Assembly (NCBI GenBank): GCA_916610825.1 | Contig: OU744450.1 | Coordinates: forward strand, 11,525,380-11,589,379 | Reading direction: 5' to 3' | DNA length: 64,000 nucleotides | DNA from: Haliclystus octoradiatus | Taxonomy: Eukaryota > Cnidaria > Staurozoa > Stauromedusae > Haliclystidae | Shown here: piece by piece, positions 54,576-64,000 of the stretch | Layout: each line of letters begins with the position of its first letter | Position numbering within the stretch: position 1 is the first letter of the stretch | Notes under the pieces: model-generated | What the model was told of the DNA's origin: nothing | What the model saw: only the letters and a program-made list of their open reading frames with translations | The model's database searches: none | Translations under genes and position numbers: made by a program

Positions 54576-57500
54576 ATAATTAATTAAAAAATTAATTGTA
54601 TTGAGTGTGAACTCTTATACACACATGTATATGAAAGTGCTCAATGTTTTTTAGGACAGAGCATAATATAGAGTATAAAACAGAGACGAGGCAAAGCCTT
54701 TTCCGTAACTCGGAGTTTTTTAGTATCACCGTCTGAAGATCGCAATAAAAGCGTGAAACTCCGAGTTACGGAAAAGGCTTTGCCTCGTCTCTGTTTTATA
54801 TTCTATATATATATATATACATATTATCTTCAGAGTGTATAATGTATATAGACTACAATTAAAAGAAGCTTGTTGACTGGTTTTTATATTTGGTATAAAT
54901 TTACCTCAGCTCCCCAAATTGTGGCACTAACACATTTCTCAGAACGATCCACAAGAGTTAGATCTCGTTTAGAAACCTTAAATGGAAACAAAGTATGATA
55001 ACAAAGGATAATTATCTCTTAACATTTACAATACGAAACATATTGAACATGATTGGCATGACTACCTGTTTGTTTGTGGCCCTTGTTGTAATTTGAGTTG
55101 TTTCAGCTGCAGACTTGACAACAGCGATGATATCTACAAGAAAGTTGAAACGTTGAAACAATTGTCAGAAAATGAATAGGGGCTATGAAGTACATCCAGA
55201 TAATTGCACATCTTGCACTATTCAGAACACAAGATATGGCGTCAATGATGGTAACCAAAACTAGTACATTTTAGAGATATTTCTTTTTATATAATTTATG
55301 TTGGTTGATTCTTCAATGCCTTCATAGCTATGTTAAAATTTATAACTCCTAGCTAAACGCTTGAAATGATAACTCATAGCTAAAAACTTGAATTGATAAT
55401 TCATAGCTGTGTTTGATTGTAGGCCATTGACTTTGTTGTTTATTAATTATGTTGTGTTTACAAAAGAACCAGGGAATTACAATGTGACAGTTCCATTATA
55501 TACCAAACCAAGTATAACTTGAGAACACATCCAATCTACAAGACGTTATCATAATCCTCAACACACTTATCATTGACTATCAAATATTTCTAGACTTGAG
55601 TCACTCCAGGAGAAAAGGAGAAGGCGAATATTTACTTGCCGAGGCGGCTTGTAATTTTCTGATGCCTTCTCGTTTTCTCCTGGTGCTATCGGAGCATAGT
55701 TCACGGAAAGGGGTGAACTATTGTATAATATTTATGTGTAATTGGAAAACTATTTGTATTTACCAACAAAGGCATCTTTGTTTTGATTTTCAAGATCAGA
55801 GATTTGCACAAATGTATATTGAATCTTTGGTAGGTCGCATTTGTCTTCGCACTAAAAAAGCACATTTCAAATAAAGTGAGATAGAAACATTAATTAATTA
55901 CAATTTGTGTATAATTGATACTGCATTTGATATCTTTCTTGATGATTTTGCGTCATTCTAAAGACAACAAATAACACTTGTTTGAGTTAAACCCCATTGA
56001 TTGTGTGAGAACCATGAAATCTCTACCATATCCCTGATATAGTGGCCAACTGCAAGGGTCACTCTCACACTGTCTAAAATAACAGAGTCCTAATCAATGT
56101 GTTGAGTTGGCATGGAATGAGCTATCTGTCTATTTATCACTACTGACAACAAGACCATGAAAAAATAGTGAAATTTCATTGCGTTTTCATGGAATTTTTA
56201 CATTTTAATATCGTATATACCTATATTAATATTTACACAAATTTTGAACTGTCCCTGAGAGAACAATTCCAATTACGTCATCAGCCTCTGTCGTTATGGA
56301 GTTGTGCATGAGAGAGAGAGCAGCTCACACGTAGATAACCACTTGATCGTGGAGCATGCTTGCACGCTGGTCAAGAGTCTTGGAGAAGGAGAAATTATTT
56401 AGAATTTTAAGATTAAGAAGAAACATTAAATAATTAACGATAAGTTCAATAACATTATATGTGTCTTTTTTCTATTTCCATCCCCTTTTTCGTATTAAAT
56501 TTTAACATGAAACGTTTGTCTTCTTTTCAAACTGAGATCCGTCATGTCAGAGGAAAGTTGTGATGCCAGTAATGAAGAAACTGGCTTAGACTTAACATGC
56601 ACAATGTGTAATCTGCTGATTGAAATGCAGAAAGGTTCAAATGAAAACAATAGATTGTTAGAACAGGTACTTGCACCAAAAGCTAAACTTGTGATTGCCC
56701 CAGATGAGGGCCAAAATCAAGATCCAGAGGATATCCAAAGAGCTCTTAGGGTCTTCAGAGGAAGACCCATTACTGATTTGCATTGCATCTCAATCTACTT
56801 CTCAAGAAGTTACGGAGAAATGAGTGCTGCAGAAGCAGATACAATTAGCTTGTTTGGTGACTCTGATGATTTTCATGATGAAACGGACCTTTACCTCCAA
56901 TAAATTGATTGTTCCTTAAAACCTTAAAAGATGATTTTTGGGGAAAATATCAGACAGGGTTGCAAAAGTGGTGAATGATAAATTCACTACAGACCTTGGA
57001 AATGAACGAAGGGAGGAGGTAATAGGGCAGATAAAGTCCCTGCAAATTGCTTTACCTTGGTTGCTCCTAGAGTAAACGAGAATGTTTGGAAACAATTGAA
57101 ACCCTGTGCAAAACAACGAGATACATCATTTTCAATCATGCAGGATATTATTGTCAGAGTGACATGGGCATTTTCTACCACAACAGATTTCGCATGAATC
57201 AAAAGCACAGCTTGATAATAAGGCTATCTCAACCAAACTCTTTGATTGTATTGTATTACTTGGTCATGCAAACGTATCAATATCCGAAAACAGGACATTT
57301 TTAATCCAAGTCTCAGCTGGACCTGATCTTATAAACCTTCCATTAAAGAATGTCCCCCAGGGAAAACTACTGTTTGTGGATGACTTGGTCAAATCCATGA
57401 ATGAGGCTAAAACACTCAGAACAAAGACTATTCAATGAAGACCAGCCGAGAAGAAACAATTGTTATAAACCATACCATATTCAATCTAGCATCAGGATGA

Positions 57501-60500
57501 CATCAATTGATTTAAAAGATGCATATTATAGTGTAAAGATAGCTGATTCGGAACAAAAATATTTAAAATTTACAAATAAGGAACAACTTTATAAGTATTG
57601 TGTTTTTCCTATTGGTTTGTCACCATGTCCAAGACAGTTCACAAAGCTTTTGAAGCCTCCTCACTCGGTACTCCGCAAGAAAGGTCATTTGCTTTGTGCC
57701 TACACAGATGACATCCTTATTGTCGGAATGTCATATGAACAATTTGAAGAAGCTGTTAGAAACATTTTTGATCTCTTTGATTCTCTTGGCTTTGTAATTC
57801 ACCCAACAAAGTCTTTTTTTGTGCCTCAACAGGAAATTACTTTTCTTGGTTTCTGTCTCAATTCAGCTACAATGCAAATTACATTAACCGAGGAAAAACG
57901 ATGTAAATTAACAACTGCTATCCAAAACCTCTGTGATACAAAATATCCACAAATTTCATTTGTGGCCCGGCCCATGTACAGTCAAACCTGTTATAGCGAT
58001 CACCTCTATACAGCAGCCACCTGTCTATAGTGGTCACTTTTTCCATGTCTAAAATAGTATTTTCTATTGAATCAAACCTGTATATAAAGGCCACCTGTCT
58101 ATAGTGGTCAATTTATCTACCTCTCTTAGCTGGCCGTTATATACAGGTTTCACTGTAGTTGGCATGATTGTTTCATATTTTTCTGTCGTTCGATGTGGAA
58201 GAGCACACTACAGAGCACCCTAGAATTGTAAAATTGAAGGACTTAAATTTTCAAAGGGTAATTTTGAAGCTTCATATGACCTTATCAATTAAGGCATTAG
58301 ATGATCTGCACTGGTGGCTAAAATGTTTGCCTACTGCATTTAACAACATTGAATTGTGTTGCACTCAGCTATGCATTACGACTGACGCATCTCTCATGGG
58401 TTGGGGAGCAGTCATGAACAAAAACGAACAGGCTGTTCATGTAGCTGAACCAAACTACCATAATAATTATTTGGAAAAGTTAGCAGTTTATCTTCCTTTA
58501 CAATGTTTGAGTCTGAAATTACTGTAAAATATGTAAAATGCCTAATAGATAATACTAAGGCTGTATCAGTAACAAATTCAGATGAGTACATGTCACAGTG
58601 AAGATTGCAATCAGGTAGCATCAGATATTTGGCAGTTCTGTGAACTGAAGGGTGCCTGGATAACTGCTGCCTATATACCAGGACAACTGAATGTCGATGC
58701 AGATTATGAATCTCGTCACATTAATTTAGAGGCTGAGTGGATGCTCAACCCTGCCTTACTGAATGAGGTATGTTTGAAATTTAATTTCCACCCATTCATC
58801 GATTTATTTGCTTGTAAGCTAAATTTCAATAACCTGGAAATGTTTCATACAGGCCAGATCCTACGTCAACATTTATTGATGCATTCAAACTTGAATGGGG
58901 TGATATGAAATGCTATTGGTTTCCACCTTTCCTTTTCGTTGCATTCTTAAGGTAGTCCAAAAGGTTATTGCTGATGGTGCAACAGGAATTTTGATTGTGC
59001 AAGATTGGCCTACACAGCTGTGGTATTCAATGTTAACCCCCACTACTGTCTGTTAACACCTATTACTGTGTTCTCTGATTGTTTGCAGGCCATCTCCTGA
59101 TCTATTATTACAGCCATCAGAACCGACATATAAACACCCGCTGTACATGACATTTATGTTACTCATATACAACATATCAGGAAAATGCTTAAGAAAAGAG
59201 GGTTTAAAGAAGAAACAAGAACTATAATTTTGGCATCTTGGCGAAATTCAACCAAGCTACAGTATGAAACAATTTTTAAAAAGTGGTTTGAATTTTGTGA
59301 CAAAAACTCTATAGCAATGGAAAACTCATCACTATGTGCAGTTTTAACAAAATTATTTGATTCTGGATCATCATACAGTTACATTAATACAGCTAAAAGT
59401 GCATCAATACTGTATCATCAATTTTCTCATTACAAGGAATGTATGTACATTTGGCAGTCTTCCAGTTGTGAGACTCTTTATGAAAGGGATATTTGAGTTA
59501 AGGCCATCATTACCACAATACCAAGTTACACAGACTGTTTCTATTGTTTTTAAATTTTTACGCGAACAACTAGCCTTTAATGAAATGTCAATTAAAAAAC
59601 TCCCACACGCTTTAGCTTTCATGTTATGCCTATTAAATGGACAGAGAGGTCAGACCATTTGTTTATTGACACTGGATAACAGGAAAATAGCAGATGACAA
59701 CGTTAGTTTTTATATTTCCTGTAGATGGAAGCAGACACGCCCAGGATTTCATCAGGCACCTCGGGTATACAAAGTTTATATTCCTGATAAACAATTATGT
59801 ATTGTGACCCTTTTGAAAGAGTGTTTATTGCCCACCTCATCTCTACGTAAGACTAATCAATTGTTCATAAGCTACATCAAACATCATGCTGCCATATCAC
59901 CACAACATCTTTCAAAATGGTTGAAGGCATGAAGGATGTTGGAATTGATACAGATTTATTTAAACCTCATAGTATTAGAAGTGCCTTCATTAGCCACATA
60001 GCTAGACATTGTTCTACATACATAATTGTTTATTGAAAGCAGCTGGTCGGAAAAATGAAGAAACCTTTCAAAACCGTCAAGTTGTAAAGGATTTTAATTT
60101 TGGTAGTTCTACATTATGCTGAATATTCTGAATACGTGAAATTTGTATTAACAATATTATATTGTTGAAATTTCTGTTATTGTTATTTGAATTCCATGAA
60201 CATTTATTATCTGTTTAGAATTTTAAATGATTCCTTGTAAATTTCCTTTTAAATAAATGCAAACGTGTTGTTGATTTGCTATTTTCCTTACTTACGGAAA
60301 GACTCTTATATCCAATTGACACAAGCACCCTGTTCTTTCTCTGTACCTCACCCAAACTCCTCCACTGTTGCATGGCACTTATCGTGTTAAACAAGGCTCT
60401 AAATACTGGTTAGCTATGTTAGCGCTGCTCTCTATCTCTCATGTACAACTCCTCCACTGAGGCTGATGACTAATGGAATTATAATCAAACTTCGACTTAC

Positions 60501-61148
60501 AGGTAAATCTCGTTTAATTTTAAATTCATGAATGACTGACTAGCCCCATTCACCTTTGTGAACATTTCACAAAATGATTACATATGGAAAGGTTTGAGAA
60601 AACAGGCAATTGAGCTTTAATGAGCTTTCTATGAGCGGTTTGTTAATGCCTTGAATTTTTTAACATTTCAGTGTCATGTTGACATTGATATTAGATGATC
60701 TTGACAAGATTGTGATAATTATCTTGAAATGCACAATCCCTGTAAAAAATCTAAAATAATATTGCATAATTTTCATCAATAATTGATTAACCCTGTGAAA
60801 AACAAATCATGAGTTCATGAATTTTTTGTGAACTGTTCATAAGCTGTTTATAACATGTTCACAAACGGTTCACAAACTGTTCATGAACATCGTATTTTTT
60901 GCAGGGGAGGTGTTCATGGACATTTTGGCGTTTTCACATTTATGAATTGTGCATGAACTGCTCATTAACTCCAAGCAGATGTTTTTGAACTTTCTTTGTG
61001 AGGGAAACCACAAAAGCAATATGACTATGAACTTTCTACATACCAATTCGACGATAGTATCATTGGTAAACTGCATTTCATAGTCATTCTTCAAACTTGT
61101 ATACTGTTTGTTGGCTGTACGCAGAGTACATTTTGAAAAGTAGTAAAC
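48403..61148 (-). CDS. RPA1: Replication protein A 70-kDa subunit, C-terminal 13 exons (5' part outside window)
   Basis: Minus-strand exons in coding order: 61044-61148, 55764-55851, 55066-55133, 54905-54976, 53660-53735, 53131-53209, 52769-52830, 51705-51769, 51328-51390, 50173-50283, 49828-49935, 49148-49234, 48403-48507. All splice in phase to 362 codons plus TGA. RPA1 is the large subunit of the heterotrimer that coats single-stranded DNA in replication, repair and recombination. The segment starts at the end of DNA-binding domain A ([22 protein letters not shown]), covers domain B ([18 protein letters not shown]) and domain C with its zinc ribbon (ACPTKDC...[18 protein letters not shown]), [12 protein letters not shown], and ends ...NQMRSM. 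The N-terminal protein-interaction domain and most of domain A must lie beyond the right edge; no matching exon was found at 61149-64000. The 5.2-kb intron 55852-61043 contains a broken DIRS-like retrotransposon in antisense orientation. Confidence 0.95.
48617..48787 (+). mobile_element. MITE of the GTGTAACC family, copy 1
   Basis: The ends TATAGTGTAACCTGCTTATG and the inverted GAGCGGGTTACACTGTA suggest TA-flanked inverted termini. The interior has tandem GTGCAATTC and CCGCTTATCTGCAA blocks. An opposite-orientation copy lies at 61507-61695. It sits in the last RPA1 intron. Confidence 0.7.
49690..49752 (-). repeat. Fragment of the CAGTSAAACC MITE
   Basis: In reverse it reads TACGGTCAAACCTGTTATAG, then CAGTCACATCTATACAGCGG and CCACCTGTATATAATGGTCA, matching the left end of the copies at 34814 and 57977. 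It lies in an RPA1 intron. Confidence 0.65.
50575..50705. repeat. TTTCATGG-rich dispersed repeat, copy 2
   Basis: It shares TTTTCATGGCATTTTTACAT, TTTTAATATTGTG and GTGGTTTTCA-TTTT blocks in the same order with 7540-7745. A third partial copy is at 56150-56225. Confidence 0.5.
50927..50960 (+). repeat. CTGAAGA-hairpin-GAAAC motif
   Basis: CTGAAGA, then GATTT-TAGAAT-AAATC hairpin, then GAAACGGTCAC. It is nearly identical to the minus-strand unit at 28280-28325. Confidence 0.45.
54539..54572. repeat. (TA)n microsatellite
   Basis: About 17 TA units next to a foldback element, in an RPA1 intron. Confidence 0.95.
54665..54815. repeat. Foldback element, copy 4, near-perfect hairpin
   Basis: Arms 54665-54718 and 54754-54808 are near-perfect reverse complements (AAAACAGAGACGAGGCAAAG ...). 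The loop of about 35 nt holds CTGAAGA (54733-54739), a CGC/GCG mini-stem and GAAAC (54755-54759), as in the copies at 5.0 and 9.9 kb. It lies about 90 bp from the RPA1 exon 54905-54976. Confidence 0.8.
55606..55683. repeat. 20-bp inverted repeat with 38-nt loop
   Basis: CCAGGAGAAAAGGAGAAGGC (55606-55625) and its inverse GCCTTCTCGTTTTCTCCTGG (55664-55683) differ at one position. The repeat lies in the RPA1 intron, 80 bp from the donor of exon 55764-55851. GC content is above that of its surroundings. Confidence 0.7.
56544..56903 (+). CDS. DIRS-like element ORF1 (gag-like)
   Basis: An intact 119-aa acidic frame beginning [19 protein letters not shown] and containing a CTMC motif. No strong family match is recognised. 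Position, directly after the left inverted terminus and before the reverse transcriptase, suggests the structural ORF1 of a DIRS element. It is short for such a protein and probably truncated. Confidence 0.5.
   Translation: MSEESCDASNEETGLDLTCTMCNLLIEMQKGSNENNRLLEQVLAPKAKLVIAPDEGQNQDPEDIQRALRVFRGRPITDLHCISIYFSRSYGEMSAAEADTISLFGDSDDFHDETDLYLQ
57487..57970 (+). pseudogene. DIRS-like reverse transcriptase fragment
   Basis: It contains [20 protein letters not shown], the [17 protein letters not shown] segment and the polymerase box YTDDILIV (about 57700-57720), followed by FLGFCLNS. The N-terminal fingers are missing or out of frame upstream of 57487, and the frame ends in the MITE inserted at 57977. 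Confidence 0.8.
57977..58157 (+). mobile_element. 181-bp TA-flanked MITE nested in the DIRS-like element, copy 2
   Basis: TACAGTCAAACCTGTTATAG...GGTTTCACTGTA interrupts the coding sequence between the end of the reverse transcriptase and the start of the next conserved block ([10 protein letters not shown]). It is the same size as the copy at 34814-34994. The nesting shows that the MITE moved after the DIRS-like element had entered RPA1. Confidence 0.88.
58158..58908 (+). pseudogene. DIRS-like RNase H region, broken
   Basis: [25 protein letters not shown] and, in a shifted frame, [17 protein letters not shown] correspond to the DIRS/Ty3-type RNase H (catalytic Asp in TTDAS and in NVDADYESR). 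There is at least one stop and one frame change near 58527-58600. Confidence 0.75.
59185..60122 (+). pseudogene. DIRS-like tyrosine recombinase, frameshifted
   Basis: An N-terminal helical part ([17 protein letters not shown]) is followed in other frames by [20 protein letters not shown] (first catalytic Arg), then [14 protein letters not shown] (His-x-x-Arg box) and LLKAAG-KNEETFQ. The box order matches tyrosine recombinases of DIRS elements. Two frame changes (about 59440 and 59930) disrupt it. The frame ends at 60120-60122. Confidence 0.8.
60810..60900. repeat. Cluster of GTTCATGAAC-type palindromes
   Basis: Repeated GTTCATGAA, GTGAACTGTTCATAA and GTTCACAAACGGTTCAC units occur here. Similar clusters lie at 7369-7410 and 49485-49512, all in introns. 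No coding content. Confidence 0.5.
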
Positions 61149-61506
61149 CTAAATTGAGACAATTAATCAATAAACAAAATATAATAAATAGATTTGTATA
61201 CAGAACACTGTATTGTAGAGTTTATGCGATTGAGATACATATACATTGGAAATGACCAGGGCTCTGTAAACTGTAATTAAACTAAACTTGACCTGACATT
61301 AATTCATAGTTGCTCTTCTCCCTAAAGTCTTCAATAATTTTACATCGTTGAATCGAAGATGATATGTGAAAAGCTTCAAAACAGTTCAAGTGCACATGAC
61401 TCAAAAAAGTTTAACACAAATTCGAGTAGATGAAGTTAAATGATGAAGAATGTTGAAAAGGATTTTTTCATTTGGACGCATATAAGCAGAGATATATAAA
61501 GATAAT

Positions 61507-61695
61507 TATAGTGTAATCCGCTTAAGTGCAAGTCAAAATTGCCAACGATTTTCATTGCATTTATCCGAATTTGCAGTAATCCGAAATTGCTTACCAAGGA
61601 CTTGACCAGGAAATTATTCAACGGGTTTCAAAGCCAGGTTGCATATAAGCGGGAATTTCACTTATCTGAATTGCACATAAGCGGGATACATTGTA
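61507..61695 (-). mobile_element. MITE of the GTGTAACC family, copy 2 (inverted)
   Basis: TATAGTGTAATCCGCTTAAG ... GCACATAAGCGGGATACATTGTA has inverted ends. The interior (AAGCCAGGTTGCATATAAGC) is the reverse of 48617-48787. Confidence 0.72.
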
Positions 61696-61894
61696 TACCC
61701 TATTTTCGCTTATACGCGTTCAAATTAAGAAATCAATGTCATCATTCCTCATCCTCTAGCTTCATCTACTGGAATCTGTGATAATTTGTTTTGTGTGATT
61801 TGCACTTTGATTTGATCAACAATCAATATTTGAAAGTAATTTTATTATTATTAACAATAGAATTATGGTGCGAGAGCTTCAATGTTGTGAGTAC

Positions 61895-62050
61895 TCGTTA
61901 CAAAAGTAACGCGTTACTTGGTACTCGTTACTTTTGAAGTAATTTTAAGGGTAATTAATTAATTTTTTGAGGAAAGTAATAAGTAAGTCATTAATTACTT
62001 TTTCAAGTAACGAGTATTTGCAGCGATAAAGTAATTGACGTTACTTCCTG
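61895..62050. repeat. AAGTAACGxGTTACTTTT inverted-repeat cluster
   Basis: At least six copies of GTTACTTTT or its inverse AAAGTAAC, several head to head (AAGTAACGCGTTACTTGG), lie within 150 bp. Such clusters are seen as subterminal repeats of hAT-type transposons, but no termini were found. Confidence 0.45.
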
Positions 62051-62840
62051 ATTACTTTACAAAATAATTTATTCCAGTGTTACGCTCCGCAATTTAGCCT
62101 CGTTATGGTGAAACCTCATTTGTATATATTTTATTGCAATAGCCACATAAGGTAATATTAACATTTATTCACGCATTGACAGTCGTTAGAGAGTATCGAA
62201 AAACAAGTTGTAAGTAAAGAATTATATTACTATTACATCTTATTAACTATTGATAGCTTTCATGTATACATGTTTTAATACTTAATACATTTAATTATAT
62301 ATTCATATTAATTTAGCACAATTACTTTACTGTAATAGATTCTCATGTATTATTTAGTTTAGTTTCACCACTTTATCAAGAGATTGCTTATATCAACAAA
62401 GTTTAGTTTCTTGATATATGGTTGACACACGTGCAGCGTCAGGCTGTCGTTTGAACACACATAAGCGGCGCACGACATCCAGATTTATTAACAAAAGATT
62501 TACTGTTTTGTTATTATGAAGTACTGTAGTTATAAATGTTTTCAGTGCGATATTGTTAAGCCTGTCATTGTGAAGTCCTAAATGATTTGAAATGATTGTT
62601 GTTTGTGTGAGTTGGTTATTGTTTTCTAAATGTTTTGATTTTGAAATTATATTAGCAGCGGCAAGATTTTTCGTTGCCTATTTCGTTGCCTATTTTAAGA
62701 AGAACTATTTCATTGCTTACATAGAATTTATTAGTCATGCCCTTTGACACTTCTATTGTTCAAAAATTAAAATGTCAACACATTTAGAGTTGATGAGAAA
62801 ACACACAAGTGCTTTATGTTATATTATCTTATGTTATAAA

Positions 62841-63034
62841 TGTTGGTTATGTTAAACCCTGTATATATTATAAAGTAACAGTTGTGCCCCCTGTGCAACA
62901 GACATCAAGCATGTGCTTGGCGATTGATCTTGTCAGGTTGATAAAACACTACAGTAACTAGATTGTATTGTTATTGTTATCTTTTATATCTTCTGTTTTA
63001 ATACTGTTCTTTATTATTGAATGAACTTATAACA
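62841..63034 (+). repeat. Putative LTR of a Ty3/gypsy-type element
   Basis: The sequence directly before the primer-binding site ends ...TTATAACA, as an LTR should (CA), and contains a TATATATTATAAAG promoter-like stretch. The TGTTGG start at 62841 is a guess, since the second LTR is outside the window. Confidence 0.35.
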
Positions 63035-63050
63035 TGGTGTCAGATGTGGG
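63035..63050 (+). other. Primer-binding site resembling tRNA-Leu 3' end
   Basis: TGGTGTCAGATGTGGG follows the putative LTR at once and matches, with one difference, the complement of a tRNA-Leu 3' end (TGGTGTCAGAAGTGGG), common in gypsy elements. Confidence 0.6.
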
Positions 63051-63118
63051 ATTCCTCTGAAAGATTGGAAGCTATTATTATTTGAAAGTAGTTGTTTGAA
63101 GTCAGAAGAAATTTCAAG

Positions 63119-64000
63119 ATGGCGGATCATGGAGATATTTCTAAACCTGGTCCTTTAGTTCTTGATGCTAATGCTGCAGAAAATTGGAGAAAGTTTCTGA
63201 TGAGATTTAAAATATATTTAGTAGCTAAAGAAAAGGATACAAAGCCAGATAAACTGAAAGTCAACCTGTTGTTAAATTTTGCAGGCCCTGCTGCAATAGA
63301 AGAATACATACGGACCATCGGAAGGGGAAAATGAGTTGAACTTTGAAGTTGTTTGTGATAAATTTACAGAACTCTGCTCTGGTGCTAGAAATGTGATTTA
63401 TGAACTATTAATTTTTAATCGTCGTTGCCAAACAGATGGTGAATTGATTGATGCCTTTGTAAATGACTTAAAAAGATTGGCACTTACTTGTGAATTTGGC
63501 ATTCTGAAAGATTCTCTTATACATGACCGGATTGTTGGAGGAGTAAAATCAGATGACTTGCGTGGAGAGCTTTTGAAAAAGCCCCAGTTGACACTCCAGA
63601 TAGCTCAAAGTTTCTGTCGAACATTTGAGGCGTCAGAACGCCAAAAAGGTCAGTTTAGCAGCATGCATGGAGATATAAAGATCAATCAAATTGCAAGAGC
63701 AGATGAAGATAAACATACAAATTTTAGAAGTACAAAGCCTAAAAGAAAATGTCGGTATTGTGGATATCATCATTCATTCAGTGACCCAAAAAAATGTCCT
63801 GCATATACTCAGAAGTGTCACAACTGCAAGGAAAAGGGACATTTTTCAAAACAATGCACACAATCTAAACAAAGCAAGTCTGTTGATGTCTTGAATAACA
63901 GTGGAGACACTAATGACGTTGAAATCGAACATGCGTATTTCGATTATATTGAAGTGGAATCTGTTTCGGTCTCAAAAACAAAGCGTAAGAGCATGATCAC
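63119..64000 (+). pseudogene. Gag of a Ty3/gypsy-type retrotransposon, frameshifted, runs off window
   Basis: The first frame starts at the ATG at 63119 (MADHGDISKPGPL...AENWRKFLMRF) and stops at 63334. The capsid-like continuation is in another frame from about 63315 (DKFTELCSG, LIHDRIVGGVKSDDLR). It is followed by nucleocapsid Cys/His boxes CRYCGYHH...C and CHNCKEKGHFSKQC, the second a canonical CX2CX4HX4C zinc knuckle. One frame change near 63315-63330 breaks this copy, unless it is a sequencing error. Protease and polymerase lie beyond the right edge. Confidence 0.82.

Larger units (their letters stand above)
56255..60490 (+). mobile_element. DIRS-like tyrosine-recombinase retrotransposon, degenerate
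   Basis: Inverted termini lie at 56261-56325 and 60420-60486; the right end (GCTGCTCTC, TACAACTCC, GAGGCTGATGAC, GGAATT) is the inverse of the left. Inside, in order, are an ORF1-like frame, reverse transcriptase, RNase H and a tyrosine recombinase, the DIRS order, with inverted rather than direct terminal repeats. The element is antisense to RPA1 within a single intron. Several frameshifts and stops, an internal loss in the reverse transcriptase region and a 181-bp MITE insertion make this copy inactive. Confidence 0.85.
61149..62830. other. Part of an RPA1 intron, repeat-rich, no exon recognised
   Basis: It contains the inverted copy of the GTGTAACC MITE (61507-61695) and a cluster of GTTACTTTT/AAGTAAC inverted repeats (about 61895-62050). 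No minus-strand frame resembles the missing N-terminal half of RPA1. Confidence 0.5.

Noticed and set aside
48403-61148. First impression of a coatomer or other housekeeping gene on the minus strand
   Set aside because: The zinc ribbon ACPTKDC...CEKC, YYFSK and CFQESGE segments and the joined exons identify RPA1 clearly.

Overview
The window is AT-rich nuclear DNA from an animal, most likely an aquatic invertebrate. Genes are split by GT-AG introns, many of them swollen with transposons. The genes include a synaptic-vesicle-type transporter, a CBM14 chitin-binding module, a DNAJA1-type co-chaperone with a CaaX tail, and RPA1. I cannot name the phylum from sequence alone.

Layout, left to right. 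(1) 1-2505, + strand: 3' part of a long coiled-coil, myosin-tail-like protein. (2) 5801-15271, - strand: a complete 16-exon MFS transporter of the SVOP/SV2-related type; every exon joins in frame to 490 aa. (3) 17269-45290, + strand: a tandem cluster of four GH18 genes of the class III (plant/fungal hevamine-like) type, called A to D here. (4) 46604-47812, + strand: intronless DNAJA1 with a heat-shock element upstream. (5) 48403-61148, - strand: the last 13 exons of RPA1, whose 5' half lies beyond the right edge. (6) About 62.8-64 kb: the start of a Ty3/gypsy-type retrotransposon (primer-binding site and gag).

The GH18 cluster is the most interesting part. The copies keep the same fold and mostly the same exon plan but differ at the active site and the C-terminus. 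A has lost all acidic catalytic residues (DGINLVVS) and carries a very long Thr/Pro, then poly-Glu, then Lys-rich tail. B keeps DGIDLDIE and ends in a GPI-anchor-like hydrophobic tail. C, almost a twin of B, has Lys in place of the catalytic Glu and no visible signal-peptide exon of its own. D keeps DGIDLDLE and has a mucin-like decapeptide repeat plus a CBM14 domain. Two active and two inactive paralogues, in secreted, membrane-anchored and chitin-bound formats, suggest an enzyme plus chitin-lectin set acting on an extracellular chitin-containing layer. That role is inference.

The non-genic DNA is rich in transposon material. It includes a broken DIRS-like tyrosine-recombinase retrotransposon inside an RPA1 intron, itself split by a 181-bp TA-flanked MITE. 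There are several MITE families with two to four copies each, a TTAA-flanked MITE, a hAT-like element, and foldback elements with a recurring CTGA-N-GA ... GAAAC hairpin motif. I found no CRISPR array, rRNA or convincing tRNA. Coordinates of multi-exon genes are outer limits; exon boundaries are given in the evidence and were placed by eye from splice sites, reading phase and family similarity.
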